Translations under genes and position numbers: made by a program
In this document: piece by piece, positions 1 through 7,211 of the stretch
Layout of the letters: each line of letters starts with the position of its first letter
Numbering within the stretch: the first letter of the stretch is position 1
Notes under the pieces: generated by a model
What the model was told of the DNA's origin: nothing
What the model saw: only the letters and a program-made list of their open reading frames with translations
Database searches by the model: none
From: DAOSEC01 sp035362935
Lineage (GTDB): Bacteria > Bacillota_I > Bacilli_A > ML615J-28 > CAG-313
Assembly: GCA_035362935.1 (NCBI GenBank)
Contig: DAOSEC010000031.1
Span: 1-13,497 of the forward strand
Direction: 5' to 3'
Length of the DNA stretch: 13,497 nt

Positions 1-53
1 TTTCCACTAGCGGATCTTTGACTCTTTTTAAATGTGTATTTGTCTACAGTCTG

Positions 54-77
54 AGCAGAATTAAATTCTGCTTTTTT
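54..77 (+). terminator. Rho-independent terminator reading rightward
   Basis: A 7-bp stem (AGCAGAA at 54-60, TTCTGCT at 66-72, loop TTAAA) is followed by a run of T on the plus strand only (to 77). On the minus strand the stem is not followed by T, so it does not look like the lysA terminator. It probably ends a convergent plus-strand gene whose end lies at or beyond the left edge. One plus-strand frame reads F-P-L-A-D-L-stop ending at 21, which could be that gene's tail, but seven codons are too few to call it. Confidence 0.65.
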
Positions 78-101
78 ACGTGTTTTTATTGTATTTCATC
101 T

Positions 102-153
102 GTAGTTTTCATTGGTTTTCGATACATTCAAGTGGTTTTCATTATTTTTCGAT
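102..153. repeat. Imperfect 22-bp direct repeat at the lysA 3' end
   Basis: Positions 102-123 and 132-153 match at 19 of 22 bases with an 8-bp spacer. The right copy covers the last codons and stop of lysA, the left copy lies just downstream. The pattern fits a local tandem duplication of the gene tail. The AT-rich composition makes chance similarity possible. Confidence 0.4.
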
Positions 154-1425
154 GTAATCGTATGTTTCTCTTTTGATTGCAACACTTACCTTATCTTTGC
201 GAACAAACAATACTTCTGGTCGCAATAGACCATTATAATTCGATGACATCGAATATCCATATGCTCCTGTAGAAAAAACTATCAAAATATCGTTGTTGAT
301 GTTAGCCGGTAGCATGATATCTCTAGCGATGATATCTCCACTCTCACAACATTTTCCAACCACATCAACCAACACTTGATTGGTTGATTCCACTTGATTC
401 ACAACTTTAATCGTATATTTTGCTTGATAGAGCGCTGGTCTGATGTTATCTGCCATACCTCCATCAATCAAACAATACTGTTTCCCGCCAAACGTCTTTT
501 TGATTTGACTGGCTTCATATAAGGTAACTCCATTTGGTCCAACAATCGAACGACCTGGTTCGATTAAGACTTGTTTGATGCCGACTTGAAGAGTTTGATT
601 GATGGATTCGAGTGTTCGAATCAATCGTTCTAGCACGTCTTCAAGGTTATAATCATCATCGGATTCTAAATATTTGATACCAAACCCACCACCAAAGTTT
701 AAAGTATTGATATCAATATGATAGGTTTCTTTTATCTTTTTTGAAAATTGCATCATAACCTCTGCTGCTTTCAAATAAGGTTCGGCACTCCTAATTTGTG
801 ACCCGATATGAATATGAAACCCATTTAATACAACTTCACTGTTGGTTTGATAAACATTCATAACCTCGTCAATGAGTTCTTGATCGAAGATGGATTCACC
901 AAACTTACTGCTAAGGAGTGATGTTTGAATGTATTCATGTGTGTGTGCTTCAATTCCAGGATTCATGCGAAATAGTGTTTGAACTTTTGTGTTCGCAATT
1001 TTTGCATACTCAACTAGTAACTTGAGTTCTTTTATATTATCAACAACAACGTATCGAAATGAATGATTAACGATGAACTTGAGTTCCTCTACGCTTTTGT
1101 TATTTCCATGAAATATCATATGCTCTGGCTTAACACCGGCATTTAATGCAATTGTTGCCTCACCCAAACTAACAACATCAATCCATAATCCTTGTTGACT
1201 CATTAATGATGCAACATACTTGCATAAGAAAGCTTTGGATGCATATACAATTTGTGTTTTCAATGATCTCGAATGGAATGCTTTTTGAATGGAGTGAATT
1301 TTGTCTAAGATCGCATCTTCATCATAGATCATGAGAGGTGTCCCATAGGTTTTCGCATACGTCTGCAAGCTCTCATTATGTAACAAAATTTCATTGTTAA
1401 CAATCTTCATTGATTTGGTTAACAT
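142..1425 (-). CDS. lysA: Diaminopimelate decarboxylase
   Basis: PLP enzyme that decarboxylates meso-diaminopimelate to L-lysine in the cytosol, the last step of the DAP pathway. It is 427 aa, normal for the family, with an N-terminal alanine-racemase-like barrel and a C-terminal beta domain. Visible motifs are Y-A-S-K with the probable Schiff-base lysine K64, H-I-H-I-G-S-Q (204-210), the glycine loop G-G-G-F-G (245-249), E-P-G-R (289-292), C-E-S-G-D (360-364) and Y397-N near the end. It is the last gene of a four-gene operon and starts 17 nt after the ldcA stop, with AAAGGG about 10 nt upstream of the ATG; M6 is an alternative start. No other DAP-pathway gene is in the window. No minus-strand terminator is visible downstream. 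Confidence 0.95.
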   Translation of the reverse strand: MLTKSMKIVNNEILLHNESLQTYAKTYGTPLMIYDEDAILDKIHSIQKAFHSRSLKTQIVYASKAFLCKYVASLMSQQGLWIDVVSLGEATIALNAGVKPEHMIFHGNNKSVEELKFIVNHSFRYVVVDNIKELKLLVEYAKIANTKVQTLFRMNPGIEAHTHEYIQTSLLSSKFGESIFDQELIDEVMNVYQTNSEVVLNGFHIHIGSQIRSAEPYLKAAEVMMQFSKKIKETYHIDINTLNFGGGFGIKYLESDDDYNLEDVLERLIRTLESINQTLQVGIKQVLIEPGRSIVGPNGVTLYEASQIKKTFGGKQYCLIDGGMADNIRPALYQAKYTIKVVNQVESTNQVLVDVVGKCCESGDIIARDIMLPANINNDILIVFSTGAYGYSMSSNYNGLLRPEVLFVRKDKVSVAIKRETYDYIEK

Positions 1426-1442
1426 ACACTCACATCCCTTTC

Positions 1443-2381
1443 TTATTCTTTAAAGAATCGTTCCAAATAGGTAATCGTCTTTGCATCTGCATCAAGTTTC
1501 ACCTCAATTCCGATTGGAACAGTCGTAAATGGAAAACTATGTCCAGTCGCAAAATTCATTATCGTCGGTTTATTTAATGGCTTGATATAATCATCAATGA
1601 TATCTTGTGTTGTTTGATAATTTCGCTTTGATGAACTTGCTAAACAGTCAGTAAACGTACCTAGAATAAATCCAGCAGCCTGACTTAGTTTTCCAGATAA
1701 CCGTAATTTCGAAAACATTCGATCAATTCGATAAGGTTCTTCTCCAACATCTTCGATTAGTATTATCTTATCTTTAAAATCAATTTCGTATGGAGTACCT
1801 AGTAAGGTGTCAATTAAAGATAAGTTTCCACCAACCACTTCACCACTTGCTGTCCCATTAATGTATGTAATGGCATCTTTTAAGGGATTTTCAAGAACTC
1901 TTAGGTCATTGGTTAGCAAAAACTGGGAAAAGTCCATCTCGGTATAGATATCAGAATTCGGACTACCTAAAAATGTTCCAACAATTCCGTGAGCTGTTGG
2001 TATATTGGATTGTTGGTTGATTGCGTTTAGCAATACCGTTATATCGGAAAATCCCATAAGAAGTTTTGGATGGGACTTTAACTTCTCATAATCAAGTTTA
2101 TCGACCATACGGGAAGCCCCATATCCACCAAGCAATGCAATAATTCCATCTACTTCTGGATCTAAAAACATACTCATAAGATCATCAGCTCGTTCTTGAT
2201 CGCTTCCTGCTAAATACCCCTGTTGTAAAAAACATGTTTTCCCTAGTTTTATTTTGAATCCCAATTGCTGTAGTTTATGGTAAAATGTTGATTCTCTATC
2301 TTTCATTGTACTTGTATAAGAGGGGCATACGATGCCAATCGTATCCCCCTTCTTCAACATCTTTGGTTTTTGCTTTTGCAT
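1443..2381 (-). CDS. ldcA: LD-carboxypeptidase, peptidase family S66
   Basis: Cytosolic serine peptidase that removes the terminal D-Ala from the L-Lys/mDAP-D-Ala bond of tetrapeptide muropeptides. Some S66 relatives (MccF) instead cleave microcin C, so the exact substrate is not proven. At 312 aa it has the family length. The N-terminal G-D-T-I-G-I-V-C-P (12-20) opens the fold, the nucleophile is in G-F-S-D (S112), the catalytic Glu is in L-I-E-D-V-G-E (E210), and the His is in G-H-S-F-P-F-T-T-V-P-I-G (H281). The Ser-Glu-His triad therefore looks complete. The start is one base after the stop of the upstream GNAT gene and its ribosome site (AAAAAGGA) is inside that gene, so the two are probably translationally coupled. 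Confidence 0.88.
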   Translation of the reverse strand: MQKQKPKMLKKGDTIGIVCPSYTSTMKDRESTFYHKLQQLGFKIKLGKTCFLQQGYLAGSDQERADDLMSMFLDPEVDGIIALLGGYGASRMVDKLDYEKLKSHPKLLMGFSDITVLLNAINQQSNIPTAHGIVGTFLGSPNSDIYTEMDFSQFLLTNDLRVLENPLKDAITYINGTASGEVVGGNLSLIDTLLGTPYEIDFKDKIILIEDVGEEPYRIDRMFSKLRLSGKLSQAAGFILGTFTDCLASSSKRNYQTTQDIIDDYIKPLNKPTIMNFATGHSFPFTTVPIGIEVKLDADAKTITYLERFFKE

Positions 2382-2382
2382 A

Positions 2383-3363
2383 CTAGATATCCTTTTTCAT
2401 AATTGCGAACGATTGGATAATCTTAAATCCAGCATATAGGTAAATATTACGTGCAGGATTTTCCAACCCTGTGAAAAAGCTCATAAATTTTGCTCCATTG
2501 TTTTTTGAGTATTCACATAACATGCAGAATAAACTTTTTCCAATTCCACCACCACCAACGTTTGGATCAACAGCAATACCAGCAAAATATCCTCTTCCCG
2601 ATGGTTGGTTATACATTGGTCCGGTCCACCCTACAATTCTTCCGTTGTGATGTGCAACTAATAATGGGTCAGGTGTTTCTTTTTTCAATGCATTGCGAAT
2701 TGCACCTTCAAACCCTGGATTTTGAATGTTTTTATAAAACTCTTCCCATCCAAAATGACGGCTACTGTCATATACCTCAATAAAGTATCCCTTACTTTTG
2801 TTTTCTTCCATTTTATCAATTACTTTTTGTGGAAGTTGATATTCGGATAATGGTAAATGAAAGGCATCAATGTGTCCTTGAACATAATAATCATTGTGTA
2901 AATAGAAGAAGTATTCTGGGCTGTTATATGGAATTGCTGGAGCTCCAGGGTGATCATGGTGATCTGTATTTGGAATGTACCACTCAATGTTAACTGCGTT
3001 TAAAAACACCAAACGAACTGCTTTTTTTCCAATGCTTTTAAAATAGGATTCAACTGCCTTTAAGAGTGCCTTTCCAATGCCTTGGTTACGATATGCTTTA
3101 TCCACAATGACACAAGTCATGTAAGCTGGAGCATCTGGATTGTTGCGTTCATGTGCTTTCGCGAATCCATTAGCAAACCCGATTACTCTTCCATTTTCTA
3201 AAGCAACATAGGTTGATTCAAATAAAAAGTGCTCGTTATTTACAATTTTTGATTGGAATGTTTCAATAGTAAATGGTTTGTAAAAATCTCGTTCTGCGAC
3301 GACATTGTTCCACAATGCAACGACTTCTTCTAATTGTTCTAATTGAAATTGCTTGATTTCCAT
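2383..3363 (-). CDS. Tandem GNAT-family N-acetyltransferase
   Basis: Predicted cytosolic acetyl-CoA-dependent acetyltransferase, substrate unknown. The 326 aa hold two GNAT domains. The first (about 1-125) has a standard acetyl-CoA loop, V-I-V-D-K-A-Y-R-N-Q-G-I-G-K (85-98). The second (about 190-326) has I-A-V-D-P-N-V-G-G-G-G-I-G-K (263-276), where the usual Q/R at the start of the loop is Gly. A linker rich in His, Pro and aromatic residues (about 128-170) includes H-H-D-H. Two-domain GNATs such as mycothiol synthase MshD often keep only one active domain; which is active here is unknown. It lies 2 nt after the serine hydrolase stop with AAAGGAG before the ATG, and 1 nt before ldcA, so it belongs to the same operon. 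The context suggests, but does not prove, a substrate related to cell-wall peptides or amino sugars. Confidence 0.85.
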   Translation of the reverse strand: MEIKQFQLEQLEEVVALWNNVVAERDFYKPFTIETFQSKIVNNEHFLFESTYVALENGRVIGFANGFAKAHERNNPDAPAYMTCVIVDKAYRNQGIGKALLKAVESYFKSIGKKAVRLVFLNAVNIEWYIPNTDHHDHPGAPAIPYNSPEYFFYLHNDYYVQGHIDAFHLPLSEYQLPQKVIDKMEENKSKGYFIEVYDSSRHFGWEEFYKNIQNPGFEGAIRNALKKETPDPLLVAHHNGRIVGWTGPMYNQPSGRGYFAGIAVDPNVGGGGIGKSLFCMLCEYSKNNGAKFMSFFTGLENPARNIYLYAGFKIIQSFAIMKKDI

Positions 3364-3365
3364 GA

Positions 3366-4445
3366 TTATTCTCCTTTATTCTTATAGTTTGCTAAGATAT
3401 AGTTTCCTACTCTTGCTCTGAAGTCAATGATTTTTAAGTTGTCTCTTGTTGGATGAACTCGGTTTGTTAACATGCAGAATGCGATTCTATTTTTTCGGTC
3501 TATCCACATATTGGTTCCAGTAAATCCCGTATGAATGATGGTTTCATCACTAGCCAAATCTCCACTTGAAGGATAACTACCTTTGATGATCCATCCGATT
3601 CCTCGCTTGTTGGTTTCTTTGGCAAGTCCATTTGGTTCTTCGACTTGAGTCTTAAATAACAAATCTATCGTAGCTTCACTAAATACTTGTTTGCCTTCAA
3701 ACTTACCTTGATTTAAAATCATGTGCATCATATTTGCAGCATCTTTTACCGTCGAAAACATCCCGGCGTGACCTGCAACTCCACCTAAAATATAGGCTTT
3801 TTCGTCATGAACACGCCCTCTAAGCATTCCTTGGAACACCTTATCTTCACGTGCTTCTGTTGGAGCAACCAAAGTGATATCATACGGATTGTAACAAGAT
3901 TCCTTCATGTTCAGCGGAACGAATACTTCGTTAGTTATAAACCGGTTTAATTCCATATTACTTATTTTTTCTACAATAAATCCTAACAGTATATATCCAA
4001 CATCCGAATACACTATTTTGGTATTTCTTGGGTAAATGAGCGGTTTGTGAAAAATTCGGTCAATGGTTTCTTCTCTTGATGCTAAAAGTTTTGCTCCCTT
4101 AATGTCAGCGGGTAATCCAGATGTGTGAGTTAATAAGTCCCATACAGTAACTTCTTCATGCATGAACTCTGGCAAAATACTTTTTACACTGGTATAAAAT
4201 CTTAATTTGCCTTCTTCTACCAAACGCAAAATAGCAAATGTTGTCCCCATCACTTTTGTTAATGATGCCATATCGTATACTGTGTTTAAACTATTTTCTT
4301 CTACATTGGGATAGAGTGCTCGGTTTCCAAAACTTCCAAAATAGGTATCATTCTCAATAATTAAAGCATAATTGGCCCCAGGAAACGCTCCATCGCTAAT
4401 CGCCTTATCAATTAAATGATCCAATCCTTTGATAAACTGATTCAT
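3366..4445 (-). CDS. Beta-lactamase-like serine hydrolase (penicillin-binding/class C fold)
   Basis: Serine hydrolase of the beta-lactamase/transpeptidase-like fold, 359 aa. The three catalytic boxes are visible: S-L-T-K (S61, K64), Y-S-D in the YxN position (Y146) and H-T-G in the KTG position (305-307). Other family marks are L-T-H-T-S-G-L-P (105-112) and G-H-A-G-M-F-S-T (225-232). No signal peptide or membrane segment is present, so it is probably cytosolic and not a wall-assembly or periplasmic enzyme. Relatives include esterases, D-aminopeptidases and YbbE-like proteins of muropeptide-recycling operons. The start at M-N-Q-F is preferred because AAGGAGG stands properly upstream; an earlier in-frame ATG at 4475 overlaps the promoter -10. 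It is the first gene of the operon with GNAT, ldcA and lysA. Substrate not determinable from sequence. Confidence 0.86.
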   Translation of the reverse strand: MNQFIKGLDHLIDKAISDGAFPGANYALIIENDTYFGSFGNRALYPNVEENSLNTVYDMASLTKVMGTTFAILRLVEEGKLRFYTSVKSILPEFMHEEVTVWDLLTHTSGLPADIKGAKLLASREETIDRIFHKPLIYPRNTKIVYSDVGYILLGFIVEKISNMELNRFITNEVFVPLNMKESCYNPYDITLVAPTEAREDKVFQGMLRGRVHDEKAYILGGVAGHAGMFSTVKDAANMMHMILNQGKFEGKQVFSEATIDLLFKTQVEEPNGLAKETNKRGIGWIIKGSYPSSGDLASDETIIHTGFTGTNMWIDRKNRIAFCMLTNRVHPTRDNLKIIDFRARVGNYILANYKNKGE

Positions 4446-4473
4446 AACTTCCTCCTTAGAAAACTCTAAGCAC

Positions 4474-4502
4474 ATTATATCATAGGAGTAATGATTTGTT
4501 AA
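4474..4502 (-). promoter_or_regulatory. Sigma-A promoter of the hydrolase-GNAT-ldcA-lysA operon
   Basis: On the minus strand, -35 TTAACA (4497-4502) and -10 TATAAT (4474-4479) are 17 bp apart, and TGA directly before the -10 makes it an extended -10. Transcription should begin near 4467, about 22 nt before the chosen start. The tyrS terminator lies just upstream, so this is an independent unit. Confidence 0.8.
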
Positions 4503-4525
4503 AGGTAAACTAACCTTTTTTCATG

Positions 4526-4557
4526 AAAAAATCACTAGCTCAGTGGAACTAGTGATT
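4526..4557 (-). terminator. Rho-independent terminator of tyrS
   Basis: A perfect 9-bp stem (4530-4538 with 4549-4557) and a 10-nt loop begin 5 nt beyond the tyrS stop codon. On the minus strand the stem is followed by a T run (4526-4530). Confidence 0.88.
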
Positions 4558-4562
4558 CTATG

Positions 4563-5822
4563 TTAACGATGTGAAATCATCGCGTAGTTTTTCTTTCCTC
4601 TTCTAAGAATCGTAAATTTACCATCAAATAACTTAGGGGTAGTGATTACAAAGGTTACATCTTTGACCACATCTCCATTAACACTAACTGCTCCATTTTG
4701 AATAAATTCACGTGCTTCTCGTTTTGAAGATGCAAGCTTGCATTCAATCAATGCATCAATTAACAACAACTCATTTGTTAATTCAATGTTTGAAAGTCCT
4801 TTGAACCCAATTTCAATTTCTTTCGCAGAAAGTTCTTTGATTTCTCCACTAAACAAAGCTTCAGTAACTTTGATTGCTTCTTTTAGTCCTGCTTCGCCAT
4901 GTACCATAGTAACTACTTCTTTTGCGAGTGCTTTTTGTGCGAGTCGCAGATGAGGTTCTGTTTTTAGGCTTTCTTCTAGCTTAGTGATTTCATCTACGCT
5001 TAAGAACGTGAAAAACTTAACCAATCGAATCACATCAGCATCTGCTGTATTGATTAAAAACTGATACATTTCGTATGGCGAGGTTTTTTCGCCATCAAGC
5101 CAAACTGCTCCACTTTCGGTTTTTCCGTACTTTGTTCCATCCGCTTTTGTGATGAGAGGAATTGTTAAACCGAATACTTTGGCATCGCTACCTTCTACTT
5201 TGCGAATCAATTCCATACCTGCTGTGATATTACCCCATTGATCTTGACCACCGATTTGCATTTCACATTGTAGCAATGGATTTTGGTACATTTTTAGAAA
5301 ATCAATGCTTTGCATAATCATATAAGAAAACTCTGAGTATGAAATCCCTGATTCTAATCTTGATTTGACGCTATCCTTAGCTAACATATAATTGATTCCG
5401 AAATGCTTTCCAAAGTCACGCCACAACTCTAAAATTGAAATTTTTGATAGCCAGTCATAGTTGTCTAGTGAAAAACTATTTACATTATCAAAATCAATAA
5501 ATTTTGAAAACTGTTTTTTAAAGTTGTCACTCCAACGTTGAATGATATCAATGTCGTTTAACTGGCGTTCTGCTTTTTTTCCACTTGGGTCTCCAATCAT
5601 TCCTGTTGCTCCACCGGTTAACGCAATGACACGATGCCCTGCCTTTCGGAATCGCATTAAAGTCACAATTGGCAATAATGACCCCATATGCAAACTGTCG
5701 GCTGTTGGATCAAATCCACAGTATAACGTAATTGGTTTTTCCTCAAGGCGCTTAGATAACTCTTCTTCGTTAATGATGTCATATACAAGCCCTCTCCATT
5801 TTAATTCTTCTAATAATTTCAT
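4563..5822 (-). CDS. tyrS: Tyrosyl-tRNA synthetase
   Basis: Class I aminoacyl-tRNA synthetase that charges tRNA-Tyr. The 419 aa follow the usual bacterial layout: a Rossmann catalytic domain with Y-C-G-F-D-P-T-A-D-S-L-H-M-G-S (HIGH-type motif at 45-48), tyrosine-pocket residues in Q-S-I-D-F (171-175) and G-G-Q-D-Q-W-G-N (191-198), and K-Y-G-K-T (231-235) as the KMSKS-type loop. A C-terminal S4 RNA-binding domain follows (about 353-415). The start is M-K-L-L-E-E-L with AAAGGA upstream; a longer frame runs into the T-box terminator and is not coding. Expression should be controlled by the T-box leader immediately upstream. The gene follows the ccpA-like gene, a neighbourhood resembling that of Bacillus subtilis. 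Confidence 0.97.
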   Translation of the reverse strand: MKLLEELKWRGLVYDIINEEELSKRLEEKPITLYCGFDPTADSLHMGSLLPIVTLMRFRKAGHRVIALTGGATGMIGDPSGKKAERQLNDIDIIQRWSDNFKKQFSKFIDFDNVNSFSLDNYDWLSKISILELWRDFGKHFGINYMLAKDSVKSRLESGISYSEFSYMIMQSIDFLKMYQNPLLQCEMQIGGQDQWGNITAGMELIRKVEGSDAKVFGLTIPLITKADGTKYGKTESGAVWLDGEKTSPYEMYQFLINTADADVIRLVKFFTFLSVDEITKLEESLKTEPHLRLAQKALAKEVVTMVHGEAGLKEAIKVTEALFSGEIKELSAKEIEIGFKGLSNIELTNELLLIDALIECKLASSKREAREFIQNGAVSVNGDVVKDVTFVITTPKLFDGKFTILRRGKKNYAMISHR

Positions 5823-5848
5823 GTTTATCAATCCTTTCTTCTTTCTAT

Positions 5849-5889
5849 AAAAAATAAACGTCCCTAAGAAGCTATGCTTCCTAAGGACG
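5849..5889 (-). terminator. T-box attenuator terminator before tyrS
   Basis: On the minus strand a long hairpin (5859-5889, near-perfect 13-14 bp stem, short ATA-type loop) is followed by TTTATTTTTT (5849-5858). Its 5' arm includes CCTTAG, which would instead pair with CTAAGG at the T-box sequence to form the antiterminator. Confidence 0.9.
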
Positions 5890-6055
5890 AAAATCATTTC
5901 CGCGGTACCACCTTAGTTCGTCTGTTAGACGCAAACTCTACTATATGTACTTGTTAGCTCCTAAGGTGTAATTCACATCCGTAGACTGTCTTAGTTTTCA
6001 CCAACCACTAAGTCTCTATAAGCAATTCTACTATGCTACTTGATCTTATTCAACG
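5849..6055 (-). promoter_or_regulatory. Tyrosine T-box riboswitch controlling tyrS
   Basis: The leader contains the hallmark T-box AAGGTGGTACCGCGG (5900-5914 on the minus strand). CTAAGG (5911-5916) can pair with CCTTAG (5881-5886) as the antiterminator, in competition with the terminator. Stem I can be drawn: AGTA (6037-6040) opposite GAA (5972-5974) as the S-turn, GCAT with ATGT, GTAGA with TCTAC, and CTTAG with CTAAG below a GGTTGGTG-containing apical loop. The specifier after GTGAAT is TAC (5968-5970), the tyrosine codon, matching the gene downstream. Uncharged tRNA-Tyr should stabilise the antiterminator and switch tyrS on. Stem I starts within about 10 nt of the ccpA stop. Confidence 0.95.
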
Positions 6056-6059
6056 CCAA

Positions 6060-7073
6060 TTATTTTGTTGTTTGTCTCCAAACAATATTATAATCAATTA
6101 CTTTTTGTAATTCTTCGACCCCTTCACCAACTTTTTCTTCCATTAAGTTGGTTAACAGATCCATTGCTTGTTCCCCAATTTCATAGATTGGAATGTTAAC
6201 ACAAGTTAATTTTGGTCGTGATAAAGATGCATATCTTGTGTTTTGGAATCCAATGACTTGTAAATCATCAGGGATTTTAATGTTAAGTTCTCTTGCGATA
6301 TTTAAGAAGGAAATTGCAATCGAATCACGAACAACGATTGCCACTTCTGGGTGATCGTTGGTTAGTATTTCTTTGAATTGTGGTTCGTTGATGCTTGTTT
6401 TCCCTGTTGTGTATACTACGCATGTTTCTAAATTAGCCTCTTTCATTGCATCAAGATAACCTTGTAATTTTAGATCATTCACCGTATATTTATGGGCAGT
6501 CATAATAAACCAAATTTTTGTGTTTCCACGTTTTACCATTTCTTTTGTTAGTTCATAAGATGCTGCACGATAATCAATTGAAACACTTGGAACCCCTGGG
6601 TCATTACAGATGGTATTTACCAATACAACATCTCTTGTAACATCTGTGATTAATTCCAAACTGTCTTCGGTGATTTCATCGTTGACATAAAGAATTCCAT
6701 CTACACCAGATGCCATAACATCGCTCCATAGTTCGCGTTCTGATTCTAACGCTGTTAGATTTGGATCAACACGATTGTTCACAAATAGACGAATCAAATA
6801 TCCTCTTCGTCTTGCTCCATCGGCAATCCCATTGATCATTTCAGCAACAGAACTTCTAGATAGTTCTGGAACAACAACCGCTACGGTAGTTGATTTCGAA
6901 CTTGCTAAACCTTTTGCGTTTAAGTTAGGTTTATAACCCAATTCTTTGATTATTTTTTGTATCTTTTCCCTTGTGTCTGGTTTCACCTTTTCAGGGTGAT
7001 TTAATACACGTGATACAGTCGCTAATGAAACGCCTGCAGCCCCTGCAACATCATATATTTTGATTTGACTCAA
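6060..7073 (-). CDS. ccpA: LacI/GalR-family regulator, CcpA-like
   Basis: DNA-binding transcription regulator of 337 aa, similar in length to CcpA (about 334). The N-terminal helix-turn-helix and hinge are K-I-Y-D-V-A (5-10), V-S-L-A-T-V-S-R-V-L-N (15-25) and N-A-K-G-L-A (52-57), close to CcpA. The rest is a periplasmic-binding-protein-like effector/dimer domain. The start is taken as TTG at 7073-7071, because AGAGGTGAG lies correctly upstream and CcpA starts at the equivalent place; the longer frame covers the promoter. Two features depart from CcpA as I remember it. The helix A-M-R-L-L-T-K-L-M reads A-M-D-L-L-T-N-L-M here (D305, N309), and G-F-D-N-T-R reads G-F-Q-N-T-R (275-280). The promoter carries a perfect cre. 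The gene could be a CcpA paralogue with a different signal. Confidence 0.82.
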   Translation of the reverse strand: MSQIKIYDVAGAAGVSLATVSRVLNHPEKVKPDTREKIQKIIKELGYKPNLNAKGLASSKSTTVAVVVPELSRSSVAEMINGIADGARRRGYLIRLFVNNRVDPNLTALESERELWSDVMASGVDGILYVNDEITEDSLELITDVTRDVVLVNTICNDPGVPSVSIDYRAASYELTKEMVKRGNTKIWFIMTAHKYTVNDLKLQGYLDAMKEANLETCVVYTTGKTSINEPQFKEILTNDHPEVAIVVRDSIAISFLNIARELNIKIPDDLQVIGFQNTRYASLSRPKLTCVNIPIYEIGEQAMDLLTNLMEEKVGEGVEELQKVIDYNIVWRQTTK

Positions 7074-7106
7074 AGTACTCACCTCTTTTTTACTTTTGTT
7101 TTTTAT

Positions 7107-7135
7107 AGTATAGCACAAGTTGAAAGCGATATCAA
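7107..7135 (-). promoter_or_regulatory. Sigma-A promoter of the ccpA-like gene
   Basis: On the minus strand -35 TTGATA (7130-7135) and -10 TATACT (7107-7112) are exactly 17 bp apart. Transcription should start near 7100, about 27 nt before the TTG start. With no terminator before the T-box, this promoter may also drive tyrS. Confidence 0.82.
7120..7134 (+). promoter_or_regulatory. Perfect cre-type CcpA operator in the ccpA promoter
   Basis: TTGAAAGCGATATCA matches the cre consensus WTGNAARCGNWWWCA at all specified positions. It fills the space between -35 and -10 and covers most of the -35, a position where binding should block RNA polymerase. This predicts negative autoregulation. Confidence 0.8.
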
Positions 7136-7151
7136 GCATTATGAAAATACT

Positions 7152-7166
7152 TTTTTTCGTTTTCAT
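7152..7166 (-). promoter_or_regulatory. Second cre-like site upstream of the ccpA promoter
   Basis: ATGAAAACGAAAAAA on the minus strand fits the cre consensus WTGNAARCGNWWWCA at all but one position. Its centre is about 59 bp upstream of the predicted transcription start and 32 bp (about three helical turns) from the perfect cre. It may be an auxiliary operator. The AT-rich setting leaves room for chance. Confidence 0.45.
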
Positions 7167-7175
7167 AAAATCAAT

Positions 7176-7205
7176 AAAAAAGTGATTGAATTACTCCAAT
7201 CACTT
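7176..7205 (-). terminator. Rho-independent terminator of rplS
   Basis: A 9-bp stem (7180-7188 with 7197-7205, 8-nt loop) begins 7 nt beyond the rplS stop and is followed on the minus strand by TTTTT. It separates the ribosomal operon from the ccpA unit. Confidence 0.88.
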
Positions 7206-7211
7206 CTTCGA

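Noticed and set aside
44..105. Inverted pair CTACAG (44-49) and CTGTAG (100-105) around the left terminator
   Set aside because: Only 6 bp separated by 50 nt in AT-rich DNA; chance is the simplest explanation.
2490..2783. Plus-strand open frame of 97 codons inside the GNAT gene
   Set aside because: It is antisense to a well-supported gene, has no family motif and no promoter or ribosome site that I can see; the other plus-strand frames are likewise shadows.
4446..4475. Longer N-terminus for the serine hydrolase starting at 4475
   Set aside because: The start codon overlaps the -10 box and precedes the predicted transcription start; a strong ribosome site supports 4445.
6025..6053. TTGAAT and TAGAAT, 17 bp apart on the minus strand, as a tyrS promoter
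   Set aside because: Transcripts from it would lack the 5' half of T-box stem I, including the AGTA of the specifier loop, so it would make a non-functional riboswitch.
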